64,000 bases of DNA, from contig NZ_FOGY01000007.1 of NCBI RefSeq assembly GCF_900111345.1, positions 214,030-278,029 on the forward strand, written 5' to 3'. A program made the position numbers and the translations under genes. Positions 35,615 through 44,752 of the stretch are shown in pieces. How positions within the stretch are numbered: position 1 is the stretch's first letter; each line of letters opens with the position of its first letter. Source of the stretch: Psychrobacillus sp. OK032 (GTDB lineage Bacteria; Bacillota; Bacilli; Bacillales_A; Planococcaceae). The notes beneath the pieces were generated by a model. The model did not search any database and had not been told where the DNA came from. It saw nothing but the letters and a program-made list of their open reading frames with translations.

Positions 35615-36106
35615 ATGAAACGAGGATCAACACTCTTTTTAAAGTTGGCTGTTATTTTGATGGGAATCCCTGTCCTTGCTTTGTGTCTATTTTTGTTGCC
35701 ACAGATAGCGAATGAAGCAGATGAAGCTGTTGAGAGAGGTTCCGATTTGGCTTTTGTGGTATATGGCATCTTAATGGTTATGTATGTTTCAGCAGTGCCA
35801 TTTTACTTCGCTCTGTATCAATCTTTTAACCTTTTAAGCTATATTGACAAGAACCAAGCCTTCTCGGAATTATCTGTCAGAGCTTTAAAGAAAATCAAAA
35901 ACTGTGCTATCATTATTAGTTGTTTATATGTGGTAGCCCTACCATTCGTCTATATTATGGCGCAGGTAGACGACGCCCCTGGTCTCATAATAGTCGGTAT
36001 GATTCCTATTTTTGCTTCCATGGTGATTGCTGTATTTGCTGCTGTTCTCCAAAGGCTTTTAAAAGAAGCCATAGATATAAAAGAGGAAAACGATTTAATA
36101 GTCTGA
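35615..36106 (+). CDS. DUF2975 membrane protein (YoaS-like)
   Basis: 163 residues with four membrane helices (about 5-25, 45-65, 95-115, 120-140). It matches DUF2975, as in B. subtilis YoaS. The GTG at 35600 is part of the GAGGTG ribosome binding site, and ATG 35615 is the start. It is followed 15 bases later by a small HTH regulator, the classic YoaS-YozG pairing, in which the membrane protein may control the DNA-binding partner. A decayed copy of the pair lies at 39831-40035. Confidence 0.8.
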   Translation: MKRGSTLFLKLAVILMGIPVLALCLFLLPQIANEADEAVERGSDLAFVVYGILMVMYVSAVPFYFALYQSFNLLSYIDKNQAFSELSVRALKKIKNCAIIISCLYVVALPFVYIMAQVDDAPGLIIVGMIPIFASMVIAVFAAVLQRLLKEAIDIKEENDLIV

Positions 36107-36121
36107 GCTGAGGTGAATAAT

Positions 36122-36367
36122 ATGCCAATTATAATCAATATCGACGTGATGCTGGCTAAACGAAAAATGAGTGTAACGGAACTGTCAGAGAGGGTTGGAA
36201 TTACGATGGCAAACATTTCTAACTTAAAAAATGGAAAGGCAAAAGCGATTCGCTTATCCACTTTAGATGCGATTTGCAAAGCTTTAGAATGTCAACCTGG
36301 AGATCTTTTAGAATACAAAGGTGAGGATCATGACCAGAGAGAAAACGATTTATATCCTTTTAACTGA
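36122..36367 (+). CDS. Small Cro/CI-type HTH regulator (YozG-like)
   Basis: 81 residues. The HTH covers MLAKRKMSVTELSERVGITM and NISNLKNGKAKAIRLSTLDA, then ICKALECQPGDLLEY, the pattern of the YozG subfamily. GAGGTG lies before ATG 36122; the GTG at 36113 is inside it. Middle gene of a three-gene operon: DUF2975 upstream, and the next gene starts 38 bases before this stop. Probably autoregulates the operon. The tail after LEYKGED may reflect the overlap with the next frame. Confidence 0.85.
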   Translation: MPIIINIDVMLAKRKMSVTELSERVGITMANISNLKNGKAKAIRLSTLDAICKALECQPGDLLEYKGEDHDQRENDLYPFN

Positions 36368-36899
36368 TACCGGAACGATTTTAACAAGAATGATTAAGTC
36401 ATATACTAAGAAACCCTATAATCATGCTTCCATCGCCTTTGATGCTGAACTAATGGAGATATATAGTTTTGGGAGAAAAGTAGAAAACAACCCTTTTATG
36501 GGAGGATTCGTTAGAGAAGATATTCATTCGATTTTGTTTAATCAAGCCGATTGTGCCATCTATTCTTTAATCATAACTAACGATGAATTTCAAAGTATGT
36601 ATCAATATATCCAAGAAATAGCCGCCCAAAAGGACTATTATCGCTATAATTTTATAGGATTATTTGGTGTACCGTTTAAAAAGCCGATAAAGAGAAAGAA
36701 TGCTTTCTTCTGTTCTCAGTTTGTTGCATCTGTCTTAAAGGAAAGTAAAATCATTGGTTTTGAGAAAGATCTATCTCTTGTGGAACCAAGTGACTTACCG
36801 CATTCAGCAAATTTCCAATTGATTTTTGAAGGTAGATTAAAGGATTATCACAATAGAGACAGAAACAATAGGGAACGTGTTTTAGTCATTCCATTATAG
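36330..36899 (+). CDS. Permuted NlpC/P60-like (YiiX/YebB-type) papain-fold protein
   Basis: 189 residues, no signal peptide. His32 in KKPYNHASIAFD comes before Cys128 in AFFCSQFVAS, the order seen in circularly permuted papain-like enzymes (LRAT/YiiX group) rather than in classical NlpC/P60. Such proteins hydrolyse amide or ester bonds of lipids or peptides. GGTGAGGATC precedes ATG 36330, so it overlaps the HTH gene and is probably translationally coupled. The context suggests it is the effector of the DUF2975-HTH pair; the substrate is unknown. Confidence 0.7.
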   Translation: MTREKTIYILLTDTGTILTRMIKSYTKKPYNHASIAFDAELMEIYSFGRKVENNPFMGGFVREDIHSILFNQADCAIYSLIITNDEFQSMYQYIQEIAAQKDYYRYNFIGLFGVPFKKPIKRKNAFFCSQFVASVLKESKIIGFEKDLSLVEPSDLPHSANFQLIFEGRLKDYHNRDRNNRERVLVIPL

Positions 36900-36923
36900 G
36901 GTGCGATTACTTAATCAAAAAAT

Positions 36924-36969
36924 AAAAGGGTGATACATAACTAAATATGTATCACCCTTTATTTTTTTT
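36924..36969 (+). terminator. Intrinsic terminator
   Basis: 16-bp stem (AAAAGGGTGATACATA with TATGTATCACCCTTTT) plus T-run; ends the DUF2975 operon. Confidence 0.88.
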
Positions 36970-37113
36970 GACAAGTGTTGATTAACTAAAAGTACTCAGT
37001 AGATTGCTTGCTAATATTGTGATAACACACTGGGTACTTTATGTCTATGTGCTTACAGAGTGCTTTGAACTGAACGAGTTCTACACCTTTAGCGATACTT
37101 CTTGATGCTTTGG

Positions 37114-38361
37114 TTATTGTGAAAGTAACGCTAATTTTCTTTTAGATGGCGTTTCGTATTTTACTTTTGCGGACTTTTGAACGTAACTTCCATTACCAAC
37201 CCCATATAAACCACCATGATTACTCTTATAGCTATAAACTCGGTATTCATCGCCTTTTTTCAAAGGACGGACCGTGGTCAATGAACCGTTACTCTCCATT
37301 TTGACTAAGTTTGTATTAGATAGAATCGTAACTTTACCTATTTGCCCTAATTTTAGTTCTGTTTTTCCCCACATAACTTTTACAGCGGGTACAGTTGGTA
37401 CAGTAGATACATCTAACTTTTTCGTAATGTACGCAGAGGAAATATAACCTGATAATTTTTGATCCTCCGTTTTAACTGGGTACCATACAAATTGGTTTAC
37501 ACTTGCCAAAGATCGGTCATAGAAAAAATTCCCTTCTATAATCAAGGTAGTATTTTTGGATAAGGATTTTTTAACTGAAGAAGCACCAGGTTGTGACCTT
37601 AAACTTACAGCGTCTCCTGTTACCAATACCTTGTCTCCTTTTTTAAATTGGTATGCAGAGGTATGGAGCTGATCTGTTAATGTATATTCCATATTTTTGA
37701 ATACTATATTTTCACTGCTGTTAGGGTTATATTCAAAGTCTGCTGTATTGAAAGGAAACTGCCCTAATGTTGTACCGTTTAAGTAACTATCTTTTTCAAT
37801 AAGCGAAAAAACTTTTTCTTGATAAGCCTCTATATTCTTGAATCCATTGGACTGATAAAGAGGACTATTAACAGGCTTTATACCATTATAAGCCATGACA
37901 GGAAAGTACCAATTTTCGATTACCTCTGGTCCTGCCCCTTTTATTTTAGGCAGATCTTTACGATCGTACATTTTGCTAAGTATTTCGACGCCTGCTTGAA
38001 TATTATAATTGACATCGTATTTTAATCTCTCTTGATCATAGCTTGGTTGATTAGTAATTTGCATAAGACCTATCCCATTATCTTTTGAGATTATAGGTTG
38101 GCCATTCTCATCAAATTGTTTCCAAGCACCATTTTCTCTTGAAGCCACAGCTTTTACTACTTCGGGAGGGACTTTTGCTTCTAAAGCAGCAGTCGTAAGT
38201 AAGCAGTTCATATGCTGAAAAGTAGGGTTTAGGTTTGGATTAATATCACCAAATGATGAACATTTAGATGCCCATGTTGACTCAGCGGAAGCTTCTTCAT
38301 AAGACCAACCTAGGAGCAATAAACAGGTTAAGAATCCTGCTATCATTTTGATTGATTTCAT
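37114..38361 (-). CDS. Secreted lytic transglycosylase-like protein with SH3-type tail
   Basis: About 415 residues. A signal peptide (to about residue 27, ending ASAES) is followed by an SLT-like domain. The catalytic Glu is probably in AVASRENGAWKQF, with GIGLMQITNQPSYD and FPVMAYNGIKP as the typical following motifs. Residues 240-420 hold SH3-like repeats (KGDKVLVTGDAVSLRSQPGA) that bind wall. It would cut peptidoglycan glycan strands outside the cell. The second ATG (38361) fits GGAG spacing better than the first. No wall genes adjacent. Confidence 0.75.
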   Translation of the reverse strand: MKSIKMIAGFLTCLLLLGWSYEEASAESTWASKCSSFGDINPNLNPTFQHMNCLLTTAALEAKVPPEVVKAVASRENGAWKQFDENGQPIISKDNGIGLMQITNQPSYDQERLKYDVNYNIQAGVEILSKMYDRKDLPKIKGAGPEVIENWYFPVMAYNGIKPVNSPLYQSNGFKNIEAYQEKVFSLIEKDSYLNGTTLGQFPFNTADFEYNPNSSENIVFKNMEYTLTDQLHTSAYQFKKGDKVLVTGDAVSLRSQPGASSVKKSLSKNTTLIIEGNFFYDRSLASVNQFVWYPVKTEDQKLSGYISSAYITKKLDVSTVPTVPAVKVMWGKTELKLGQIGKVTILSNTNLVKMESNGSLTTVRPLKKGDEYRVYSYKSNHGGLYGVGNGSYVQKSAKVKYETPSKRKLALLSQ

Positions 38362-38451
38362 TCCTTCATTCTCCATTCATTAAATTTCATATATTTATAT
38401 AGTTTATTTTAACATAGTATATGAATGTTTCTATAGTCTGAGAGACTTCAA

Positions 38452-38513
38452 TTCGGTTGGTTCAAGAATTGGGGCTTACTCGAGCACAGTTTATGTGGAG
38501 GATACCAACCGAA
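38452..38513. repeat. Large inverted repeat
   Basis: TTCGGTTGGT (38452-38461) and ACCAACCGAA (38504-38513), 10-bp perfect arms around 42 bases, between the transglycosylase and EamA genes. No T-run. Role unknown. Confidence 0.45.
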
Positions 38514-38568
38514 CAGTTTAGGAACTGATGAAAGCCCTTCTCTAAGGAGGACATGCCAATTCACCACT

Positions 38569-39477
38569 TTATGCTTTCGATACTTGTGCAAGTACTTCAT
38601 TGGGAGTTTTCACACGAAAATTTCCTGACAAATATAGACCGAATAAAACAAAGATTGTTCCGATTACTGCGTATCCGGTAATACGTTCTCCTAAGAGTAT
38701 TACTGCTAGTATATAGCCAGCAATAGGATTCAAAAGCAACCAATTGTTTGCTATAATAGCGTCTTTTTTAAGCAAGTAAAACCAAAGACTTATATTGAAA
38801 ATGGATAGAGCAAAGATTGACCAAAGTAAATAACCAATAAGTTTAATATCAATTGTAATTGGTTGGCCAGCTTCTAAAAGAAAGGACGGGATAACTAAAA
38901 TAAGACCTCCAAAAACTACCTGCCATGTGTTAACTACGATTGTCGGTAATTGTAAATTCGTTTTCTTGTAAACAAGACTACCGACAGCCATCGATATAAT
39001 TGCACAAGCTAACAATAAAATACCACCTATAGTAGCATGACTACCTACTAACGAAGGATAAGAGGCGATGAATAATCCTATGAATGATATCACCATCCCA
39101 CCCCATTCCTTTCGCTGAATGGATTGTCCTAAAAACAGGAAGGCAAGTAGAGCATAAAGCAAAGAATTTGCTGGCACGAAAAGATTAAAAATACCAGAGG
39201 AAACGGTTTGAAGAGCGATCAAACCCAATCCTAAAAACAAGGATGTATTTAATAAACCTAACCAAAATAATATAATAAATTCCTTTTTATTCGGCACTGC
39301 ATATTTTCCCTTTTGTAGTACATAAATATAGATTAGCAGCAACAATCCAGCAATAATAAAACGCAGCGTAGCAAGCGTTAATGGAGGAGCAGACTGAAGT
39401 CCAAATTTCATTGCTATAGCTCCAGAAGCATATAAAACAGTAAATAATAGACCTAACATCAGACTCTTAAACCCCAT
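38569..39477 (-). CDS. EamA/DMT family transporter
   Basis: 302 residues with ten membrane helices in two EamA repeats. The first has APPLTLATLRFIIAGLLLLI and ALQTVSSGIFNLFVPANSLL; the second ends LLLNPIAGYILAVILLGERI followed by TGYAVIGT. These are drug/metabolite exporters of the cytoplasmic membrane; B. subtilis has many paralogues such as YoaV or YdcZ-type proteins. AAAGGGGAG lies before ATG 39477. Substrate unknown. Monocistronic. Confidence 0.82.
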   Translation of the reverse strand: MGFKSLMLGLLFTVLYASGAIAMKFGLQSAPPLTLATLRFIIAGLLLLIYIYVLQKGKYAVPNKKEFIILFWLGLLNTSLFLGLGLIALQTVSSGIFNLFVPANSLLYALLAFLFLGQSIQRKEWGGMVISFIGLFIASYPSLVGSHATIGGILLLACAIISMAVGSLVYKKTNLQLPTIVVNTWQVVFGGLILVIPSFLLEAGQPITIDIKLIGYLLWSIFALSIFNISLWFYLLKKDAIIANNWLLLNPIAGYILAVILLGERITGYAVIGTIFVLFGLYLSGNFRVKTPNEVLAQVSKA

Positions 39478-39689
39478 ACATTTATACTCCCCTTTGACTT
39501 TAGATACTCTTATTATTGCAATACTTGTTCTATTAATCTATCATTTACCAGAACTTTTAGAATAATTATACTTTTAACTTATTTTTTATAAATCTCAATC
39601 GAACTGCTCGAACATTCATTAACTATATAGTTCGTTAGTCTAAGTGCACTTCATTACAAACTACAAAATGATATTTACTTAAATATTTA

Positions 39690-39735
39690 TAAAAAAAATC
39701 GTATTAAAGTTATATCTTAAATACGATTTTTTACA
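39690..39735. terminator. Bidirectional terminator-like hairpin
   Basis: AAAATCGTATT/AATACGATTTT stem with A-run and T-run. A minus-strand frame just beyond it (about 39711-39810, reading YGGNKKSQYHNHSFSK) looks like another coding scrap. Confidence 0.6.
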
Positions 39736-39830
39736 GCTTTTGAAAAAGAGTGATTATGATATTGCGATTTTTTATTACCGCCATAAAGTTGAACAGTCTG
39801 TCTTATCCAGAATTAAATTCGATCATATTC

Positions 39831-40035
39831 TCAAGTAACGAATAATCCACTGGACATTAACCATCGTAATTCAAACCTCTCTGACAGTTCCGTTACACTC
39901 ATTTTTCGTTTAGCCAGCTTCACGTCAATATCGGTAACAATTGACATGTATTTATCCACAAACCGTAAAATCATTCTCTGACTTTATATCAATAGCATTT
40001 TGTATAAGCCTTTGAAGAACAGCTGCAAATGTTGC
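39831..40035 (-). pseudogene. Decayed second copy of the DUF2975-HTH pair
   Basis: The minus strand first gives the tail of a DUF2975 protein (ATFAAVLQRLIQNAIDIK and a stop at 39952), then an HTH start (ATG 39947, MSIVTDIDVKLAKRKMSVTE). A one-base loss after LSER turns the frame and it stops at 39831. Over about 43 bases the HTH part is identical in DNA to 36150-36192. The 780-base gap between EamA and fosB holds nothing else I can identify except the fragment at 40037-40138. Confidence 0.8.
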
Positions 40036-40036
40036 A

Positions 40037-40138
40037 TGTTAATTGCAGCGGGAATAGTAATATCCATTGCTATATTTTATGGCATGGAAGACATAACAGG
40101 TGCAATAAATAATTATTTATTTGCATTGTATTATTATT
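40037..40138 (+). pseudogene. Membrane-protein fragment
   Basis: A plus-strand frame of 34 codons, MLIAAGIVISIAIFYGMEDI onward to NNYLFALYYY, reads as a membrane helix and tail with no ribosome binding site. It abuts the DUF2975 remnant in opposite orientation, so a rearrangement junction lies near 40036. Family not recognised. Confidence 0.35.
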
Positions 40139-40160
40139 GATATAACTATTAATTTGAACA

Positions 40161-40201
40161 TACAAAAAAAGCATTCTCCTTACAAAGAAATGCTTTTTAC
40201 T
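40161..40201. terminator. Terminator-like hairpin
   Basis: AAAAAGCATTCTC-type arm pairing with GAAATGCTTTTT; A-run and T-run on both sides; downstream of fosB on the minus strand. Confidence 0.65.
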
Positions 40202-40257
40202 TTAAATTACTCAATTTATAACTTGTTCAACTCAAGCACTCGTTACTTGGAAAAGTT

Positions 40258-40680
40258 TTAATCGTAAAACTCCATATGCTTTTTCTCCTGTTTATAATAA
40301 TTTAGTCTATCTTGTAAGGTTCCGGTATGGAATTCAAACTTATGACCATCTGGATCAGTAAAGTAAATAGACTTTTTATCTCTTCCGTCTCTTGGACGAC
40401 CTGACAAGATGTTCACTTTACATTCTTTCAGTTTCTCGTACATATTATCAAATTCAGCTTCTTCAATTGAAAAAGCTATATGCGTGTATGATTGGCCTAT
40501 TTCATTACGGGGTATAGCTTTCTCTTCATTAAGGGCAAGCCACATACCATTTAAATCAAAATATGCAGAGCTTCTACCTTTTACTAACAATTTAGCTTCA
40601 AATACATTTTTGTAGAAATCAATAGAATTTTCTAAGTCAGAAACTGAAAATAAAAAATGATTAAGACCTTTTATCGACAC
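40258..40680 (-). CDS. fosB: FosB-type metallothiol transferase (fosfomycin resistance)
   Basis: 140 residues of the vicinal oxygen chelate fold. The enzyme adds bacillithiol (or cysteine) to fosfomycin using a divalent metal. The three metal ligands are in place, numbered from the longer GTG: His11 in GLNHFLF, His70 in YTHIAF and Glu119 in [12 protein letters not shown]. The [16 protein letters not shown] tail is typical of FosB. The GTG at 40689 is inside GAGGTG, so the next GTG (40680) is the start. Chromosomal fosB is common in Bacillales. Neighbours are gene remnants, so recent relocation is possible. Confidence 0.9.
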   Translation of the reverse strand: MSIKGLNHFLFSVSDLENSIDFYKNVFEAKLLVKGRSSAYFDLNGMWLALNEEKAIPRNEIGQSYTHIAFSIEEAEFDNMYEKLKECKVNILSGRPRDGRDKKSIYFTDPDGHKFEFHTGTLQDRLNYYKQEKKHMEFYD

Positions 40681-40956
40681 CTTTATCACCTCAAAAAATT
40701 AGTATTCCTCATTAAACAAACCCGCCTCTTTATAACCCTTTGTTTCAACTAAAGTCCCAAATACAATCAAACAAAAAGAAATCGTTGACGGTTCGCTTCT
40801 TCTCAAGCAATTGCGTTAACTGACTTACGATTCATTTGTAATTATATAATATCAAAAAAGAAGGGATACCGTTATTTCAAAATGGGAATTTAGGCTTTAG
40901 GGTAACTACAAGCTATTTTGTTTCTTTTAATTATTTTCTCGCTAAATAAATAAGGA

Positions 40957-40991
40957 AAGCATTCTGTTCAACACAGAACACTTTCCTATTA
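40957..40991 (-). terminator. Terminator-like hairpin
   Basis: GGAAAGCATTCTGT/ACAGAACACTTTCC stem, 45 bases beyond the reductase stop; T-rich on the minus strand after the stem. The rest of 40690-41034 shows nothing else. Confidence 0.6.
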
Positions 40992-41034
40992 GAAAGGATT
41001 GTATATTCAACTGATTAAGTAGTAACTTTTTCAA

Positions 41035-41871
41035 TTATTTGGCTTCTGGTTTCTCTTTTTCCATAGAGTTAAATAATTGTGTAGATGATAAGGCATTAAA
41101 TGGCATAGAAACATTATGGTTAAGCCCTTCGTTGTAAGCCGCTTTTAAGTCTTTAAGTAAAACAGCTAAGGCAGTGTCTGCTGTCCATTCTGAAACATCG
41201 CTCCAATTTCTAACTACCCAGCTATCACCTGTACTAACTTTTAATAGGTTTAATAACTCTTCTTGAGGTAAGTTATAGTGATTCCCTAATTTAAGTCCTT
41301 CAGCTACAGCATTCATGTTAATACCTAAAATCATATTATTAACTAATTTTGCTACTTGGCTATTTCCTGGCTCCTCGCCATAGAAGAATGTGTTCAATCC
41401 AATCGCATCAAAGTATGGTTGGAATGATTTAACGATTTCTTCTGAACCGGATGTCATAATCGATAATGTTCCAGCTTGAGCACCTGAAGCACCACCACTT
41501 ACCGCAGCGCTAATTAATGTCAAATCACTTTCTGCTTCGACTTTTTTGCCTAATTCATTCATTGTCTCAGGGTCAAGTGTACTCATAACAATAATTGTTT
41601 TATTTTTAGGTTCGGCAGATAATAGACCACCCTCACCAAAAATTAGGTCTACATTTTGAGCATAGTCACGAACCATAGAGATAATCGCTTCGTCCGCTTG
41701 TAAAGCCACTTCTTTTAAAGAATCTACCATTGTGATCCCTGCAGCTTCTGCTTTCTCATAAACGCCTTTATAAGCATCATAACCGATTACTTCAAAACCA
41801 GCTTTTTTTAAGTTAACTGCCATCGGGAAGCCCATTGTTCCTAATCCTGCAAATCCAATTTTTTTACTCAT
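41035..41871 (-). CDS. NAD(P)-dependent beta-hydroxyacid dehydrogenase (tartronate semialdehyde reductase-like)
   Basis: 278 residues. The Rossmann motif GFAGLGTMGFPMAVNL is at the N-terminus, the substrate loop VSGGASGAQAGTL follows, and the catalytic Lys lies in VAKLVNNMILG. This family includes 2-hydroxy-3-oxopropionate reductase (GarR) and 3-hydroxyisobutyrate dehydrogenase. The GntP permease lies upstream on the same strand with a 138-base gap, and a LysR gene lies beyond, so glycerate or a similar hydroxyacid is the likely substrate. TAGGAGG gives the start. Confidence 0.85.
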   Translation of the reverse strand: MSKKIGFAGLGTMGFPMAVNLKKAGFEVIGYDAYKGVYEKAEAAGITMVDSLKEVALQADEAIISMVRDYAQNVDLIFGEGGLLSAEPKNKTIIVMSTLDPETMNELGKKVEAESDLTLISAAVSGGASGAQAGTLSIMTSGSEEIVKSFQPYFDAIGLNTFFYGEEPGNSQVAKLVNNMILGINMNAVAEGLKLGNHYNLPQEELLNLLKVSTGDSWVVRNWSDVSEWTADTALAVLLKDLKAAYNEGLNHNVSMPFNALSSTQLFNSMEKEKPEAK

Positions 41872-42009
41872 GATATATTCCTCCTAATCTTATACTTATA
41901 AATTGTAGTAATTAAATCTATTACATAAAAACTTTAGTATAAAGTTCTTGATGCCGCGTTATAGTTGAATAATTCATAACAAGTATGAAAACTTGCTACA
42001 GTTAGATAA

Positions 42010-43329
42010 TTAAGCTAAACCTAAGAGTGCCATGACAACTATAACCGCCATTGCCACCCAGCTGGTAACGCTTATGCTGATAAATCCATTTTTGAAAGTA
42101 TCTTTCATCGTTAATCCCGTTAAATTGTTAAATATAATCAAGAATCCAGAGTAAGGAACAATGGATAGAGCTCCAGATGATATTGCGATTGCGCGGTGAA
42201 TCGTTTCCGGATCTAATCCCATTTCCAAATAAACAGGGGCAAAATTCGTAACAGCTATGCCAATTGCTCCAACAGCAGAAGCAGTGATACCGCCTATAAG
42301 ACCTGTCCCAATCATTAATGAGAGTACCGGAGGTCCAGGGATTGATTGAATCAATTGAAATACACCCTTAAACGCAGGCACACTAGTTGCAATGCTACCA
42401 AATGCAATGGTACTACCAGTTGTGATCGTTGAAGCTACCGATTCGTTAGCTCCTTGATTTAATACCTCTTTTTGCTGAGCAATTTGTTTACGGAATAATA
42501 TAGCACTCAATACGATCGCAACAATTAAAGCGACAATAATGATGTTACTCACAGAAGTAAATAGTAATATTATGGCTAATAACACGACGATTGGCAGTAA
42601 ACTGATAATGAATGATGGGAGCTTGCGTTCAGATGTCACATCACTACTTTCATCCTTCTCATCCACTTTAAATGTCTCGTTATTACGCAAGCTTTTGGCC
42701 AACGAGAATTTCATAAATACTAGTATGAAGACAATTGCTACGATGGAAGTGACGATTCCGATAAGCGGCGCAGCAGTTAATGTAGTTCCCAAAGCCGTTG
42801 AAGGTACAATATTGTGTAAGGAAGGTGCCCCAGGCAACATCGTCATCGTGAACGTTGAAGTTCCACCAAACACAGGGATAGCAACTAATTTCCACGAAAT
42901 ATTAAGTTCTCTGAAGATAGGTTTAGCCATGGGAATTAATGCGAATATGATGACGAATACATTAATACCACCGTAAGTAAGAATGGCAGAAATAATAAAT
43001 AATGCCACTAATGCGTTGTACGGGTTCTTGGTTCCTACCACCGACAATACTTTATTTGCAATGGAAACAGTTGCTCCACTTTTATCCATGTATTTCGCTA
43101 ATATAGAACCTAATAAGAATATCGCGAAATTGGATGCTACAAACCCAGCAAGTGAAGCCATATAAGAGTTTTCTTTGCCAAATACGGTTTCTAGTATAGG
43201 CACTTCGTTAAAAAGCAACACGACAATCGTCGCTATGGGTGCAGCAATTATGATACTAAACTTTTTAATAATTAAGAGAACTATTGTTAAAATACCTAAC
43301 AATATCCCAAATACACCTAATATCTCCAT
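42010..43329 (-). CDS. GntP family permease
   Basis: 439 residues, about twelve membrane helices. Features of the GntP/gluconate:proton symporters include YGGINVFVIIFALIPMAKPI, the MLPGAPSLHNIVP motif and the C-terminal IAISSGALSIVPYSGFLI. It probably imports a small hydroxyacid such as gluconate, glycerate or D-hydroxybutyrate. The reductase downstream on the same strand points to glycerate/tartronate-like compounds. AAGAAGTGG precedes ATG 43329. Two palindromes about 150-230 bases upstream are candidate control sites. Confidence 0.85.
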   Translation of the reverse strand: MEILGVFGILLGILTIVLLIIKKFSIIIAAPIATIVVLLFNEVPILETVFGKENSYMASLAGFVASNFAIFLLGSILAKYMDKSGATVSIANKVLSVVGTKNPYNALVALFIISAILTYGGINVFVIIFALIPMAKPIFRELNISWKLVAIPVFGGTSTFTMTMLPGAPSLHNIVPSTALGTTLTAAPLIGIVTSIVAIVFILVFMKFSLAKSLRNNETFKVDEKDESSDVTSERKLPSFIISLLPIVVLLAIILLFTSVSNIIIVALIVAIVLSAILFRKQIAQQKEVLNQGANESVASTITTGSTIAFGSIATSVPAFKGVFQLIQSIPGPPVLSLMIGTGLIGGITASAVGAIGIAVTNFAPVYLEMGLDPETIHRAIAISSGALSIVPYSGFLIIFNNLTGLTMKDTFKNGFISISVTSWVAMAVIVVMALLGLA

Positions 43330-43479
43330 TCTATTTCCACTTCTTTTCCTTAAGTTTAGACATACCTTGTATGCGTCCCTTATAATAAATATTTAATATT
43401 TATGTTATCTATTTATTATCACCCCTCCTCTCGAATTAATTAAATCCATTATCCGATATCACGTATATTTAATTCATAC

Positions 43480-43559
43480 ATCTCGGTCATGAGATAAGTA
43501 TATAAAGTGTGGCATACTTGTGACGATTGGATTAAATCAATAAATCTCGAAATCGAGAT
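43480..43559. promoter_or_regulatory. Twin palindromic operators upstream of gntP
   Basis: ATCTCGGTCATGAGAT (43480-43495) and ATCTCGAAATCGAGAT (43544-43559) share the 16-base layout ATCTC-N6-GAGAT; centres are 64 bases apart. They lie between gntP and the LysR gene and could bind LysR (ATC-N10-GAT fits its pattern) or a GntR-type regulator. The rest of 43330-43861 holds a CCCCCTA/TAGGGGG hairpin (43691-43723) and no gene. Confidence 0.6.
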
Positions 43560-43861
43560 AATAGTAGTGCAAATTTCCATACACTTTCAACAATTTCTTG
43601 ATGAATTGCAATTTCTCTCAAATCTGATTTTTTCGGAAATCTCAAATATAAGGTATTAACCTTCTTTTGAAATTTCCTTATAAAGTTTTTCCCCCTAATA
43701 TGCAGGTAGTTAGATATAGGGGGTCCCCTAATGTATTAGGTTAATCCTTTTATTTTATATTGATACCATCAAATATCTCAAACGTATTTGACAGAAATAA
43801 CTATAACGTAGTTTTCATTATTCGTAAAATACATATAAATCATTCAATGCATTCCTTTTTT

Positions 43862-44752
43862 TCATGATTCAAAAGGTAATTCAACTGAAATATACCGGAT
43901 AAATTCACGAACTGCAGGTGAAGCGTGTTTTCCCTTTTTTGAGATAAGTCCCAAATTCCAAGGAAAGATTGGATTATCGATGGGAATCGCCTTGATTAAA
44001 TCTTGATCGACTTTTTTAGCAATGGGTTTTGGGAAAATGGAAATCCCTAAGTTTTCGCCAATCATCCCACTAATAAAATCCCACTGAGAACTTTCATAAG
44101 CAATTTCCGGACGAAAACCAGCTCGTAGGCACTCTTGAATAATGAGGTCATGAATTGCAAACTCTTTCTTAAATAGAATAAAGGCTTCATTTTGTAATTC
44201 TTTCATTTCAACTTTTTCCCTCTGTGCTAATGGATGGGACTTATGGACAAAGAGCGACAGTTCATCATAAACAAGAGGAACAACATCAAACTCCTTTTCA
44301 TCCACAGGTAGCATAACTACTCCAAGATCTAATGTTCCATCTCTGACTTCCTGTTTAACCTTCTTTGAATCCTCTTCAAAGAGCTTTATTTTGATATCGG
44401 GGTATAGATTATTGAATCCTTTAATGATTTTTGGGAAAAATAAAAAACCAATTATTGGCGGTATACCGATTTTTATTTTTCCTTTTTTTAGGTTCATTAA
44501 ATCATATAGGTGGATAGATAAATCATTTAGCGATTCCATAATCTTTTCGCCTTCCGCCAATACTATTTCGCCTGCTTCCGTTAATTCAATTTTCTTTGCG
44601 GAACGGTCAATCAGTTCTACATTCAATTCTTCTTCCAAACTTTTGACTACTTTACTTAGTGTAGACTGTGACAAGTGAAGAGATTTGGAAGCTTTGGTAA
44701 AACTTTTGTATTTGGCTACTTCTGTAAAGTAAGTGAGATGACGTATGTCCAT
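43862..44752 (-). CDS. LysR family transcriptional regulator
   Basis: 296 residues. The N-terminal HTH is clear: MDIRHLTYFTEVAKYKSFTK, ASKSLHLSQSTLSKVVKSLE. The C-terminal substrate-binding domain starts near residue 90 (KGKIKIGIPPIIGFLFFPKI). An in-frame extension to 44803 lacks a ribosome binding site, whereas GGAG nine bases before ATG 44752 does fit. It lies upstream of gntP and the reductase on the same strand, separated by about 530 bases with two palindromes. It probably activates them when a hydroxyacid binds. Confidence 0.85.
   Translation of the reverse strand: MDIRHLTYFTEVAKYKSFTKASKSLHLSQSTLSKVVKSLEEELNVELIDRSAKKIELTEAGEIVLAEGEKIMESLNDLSIHLYDLMNLKKGKIKIGIPPIIGFLFFPKIIKGFNNLYPDIKIKLFEEDSKKVKQEVRDGTLDLGVVMLPVDEKEFDVVPLVYDELSLFVHKSHPLAQREKVEMKELQNEAFILFKKEFAIHDLIIQECLRAGFRPEIAYESSQWDFISGMIGENLGISIFPKPIAKKVDQDLIKAIPIDNPIFPWNLGLISKKGKHASPAVREFIRYISVELPFES

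Noticed and set aside
39478..40257. Insertion sequence in the EamA-fosB gap
   Set aside because: No transposase or terminal repeats; the gap is explained by the decayed DUF2975-HTH copy, scraps and terminators.
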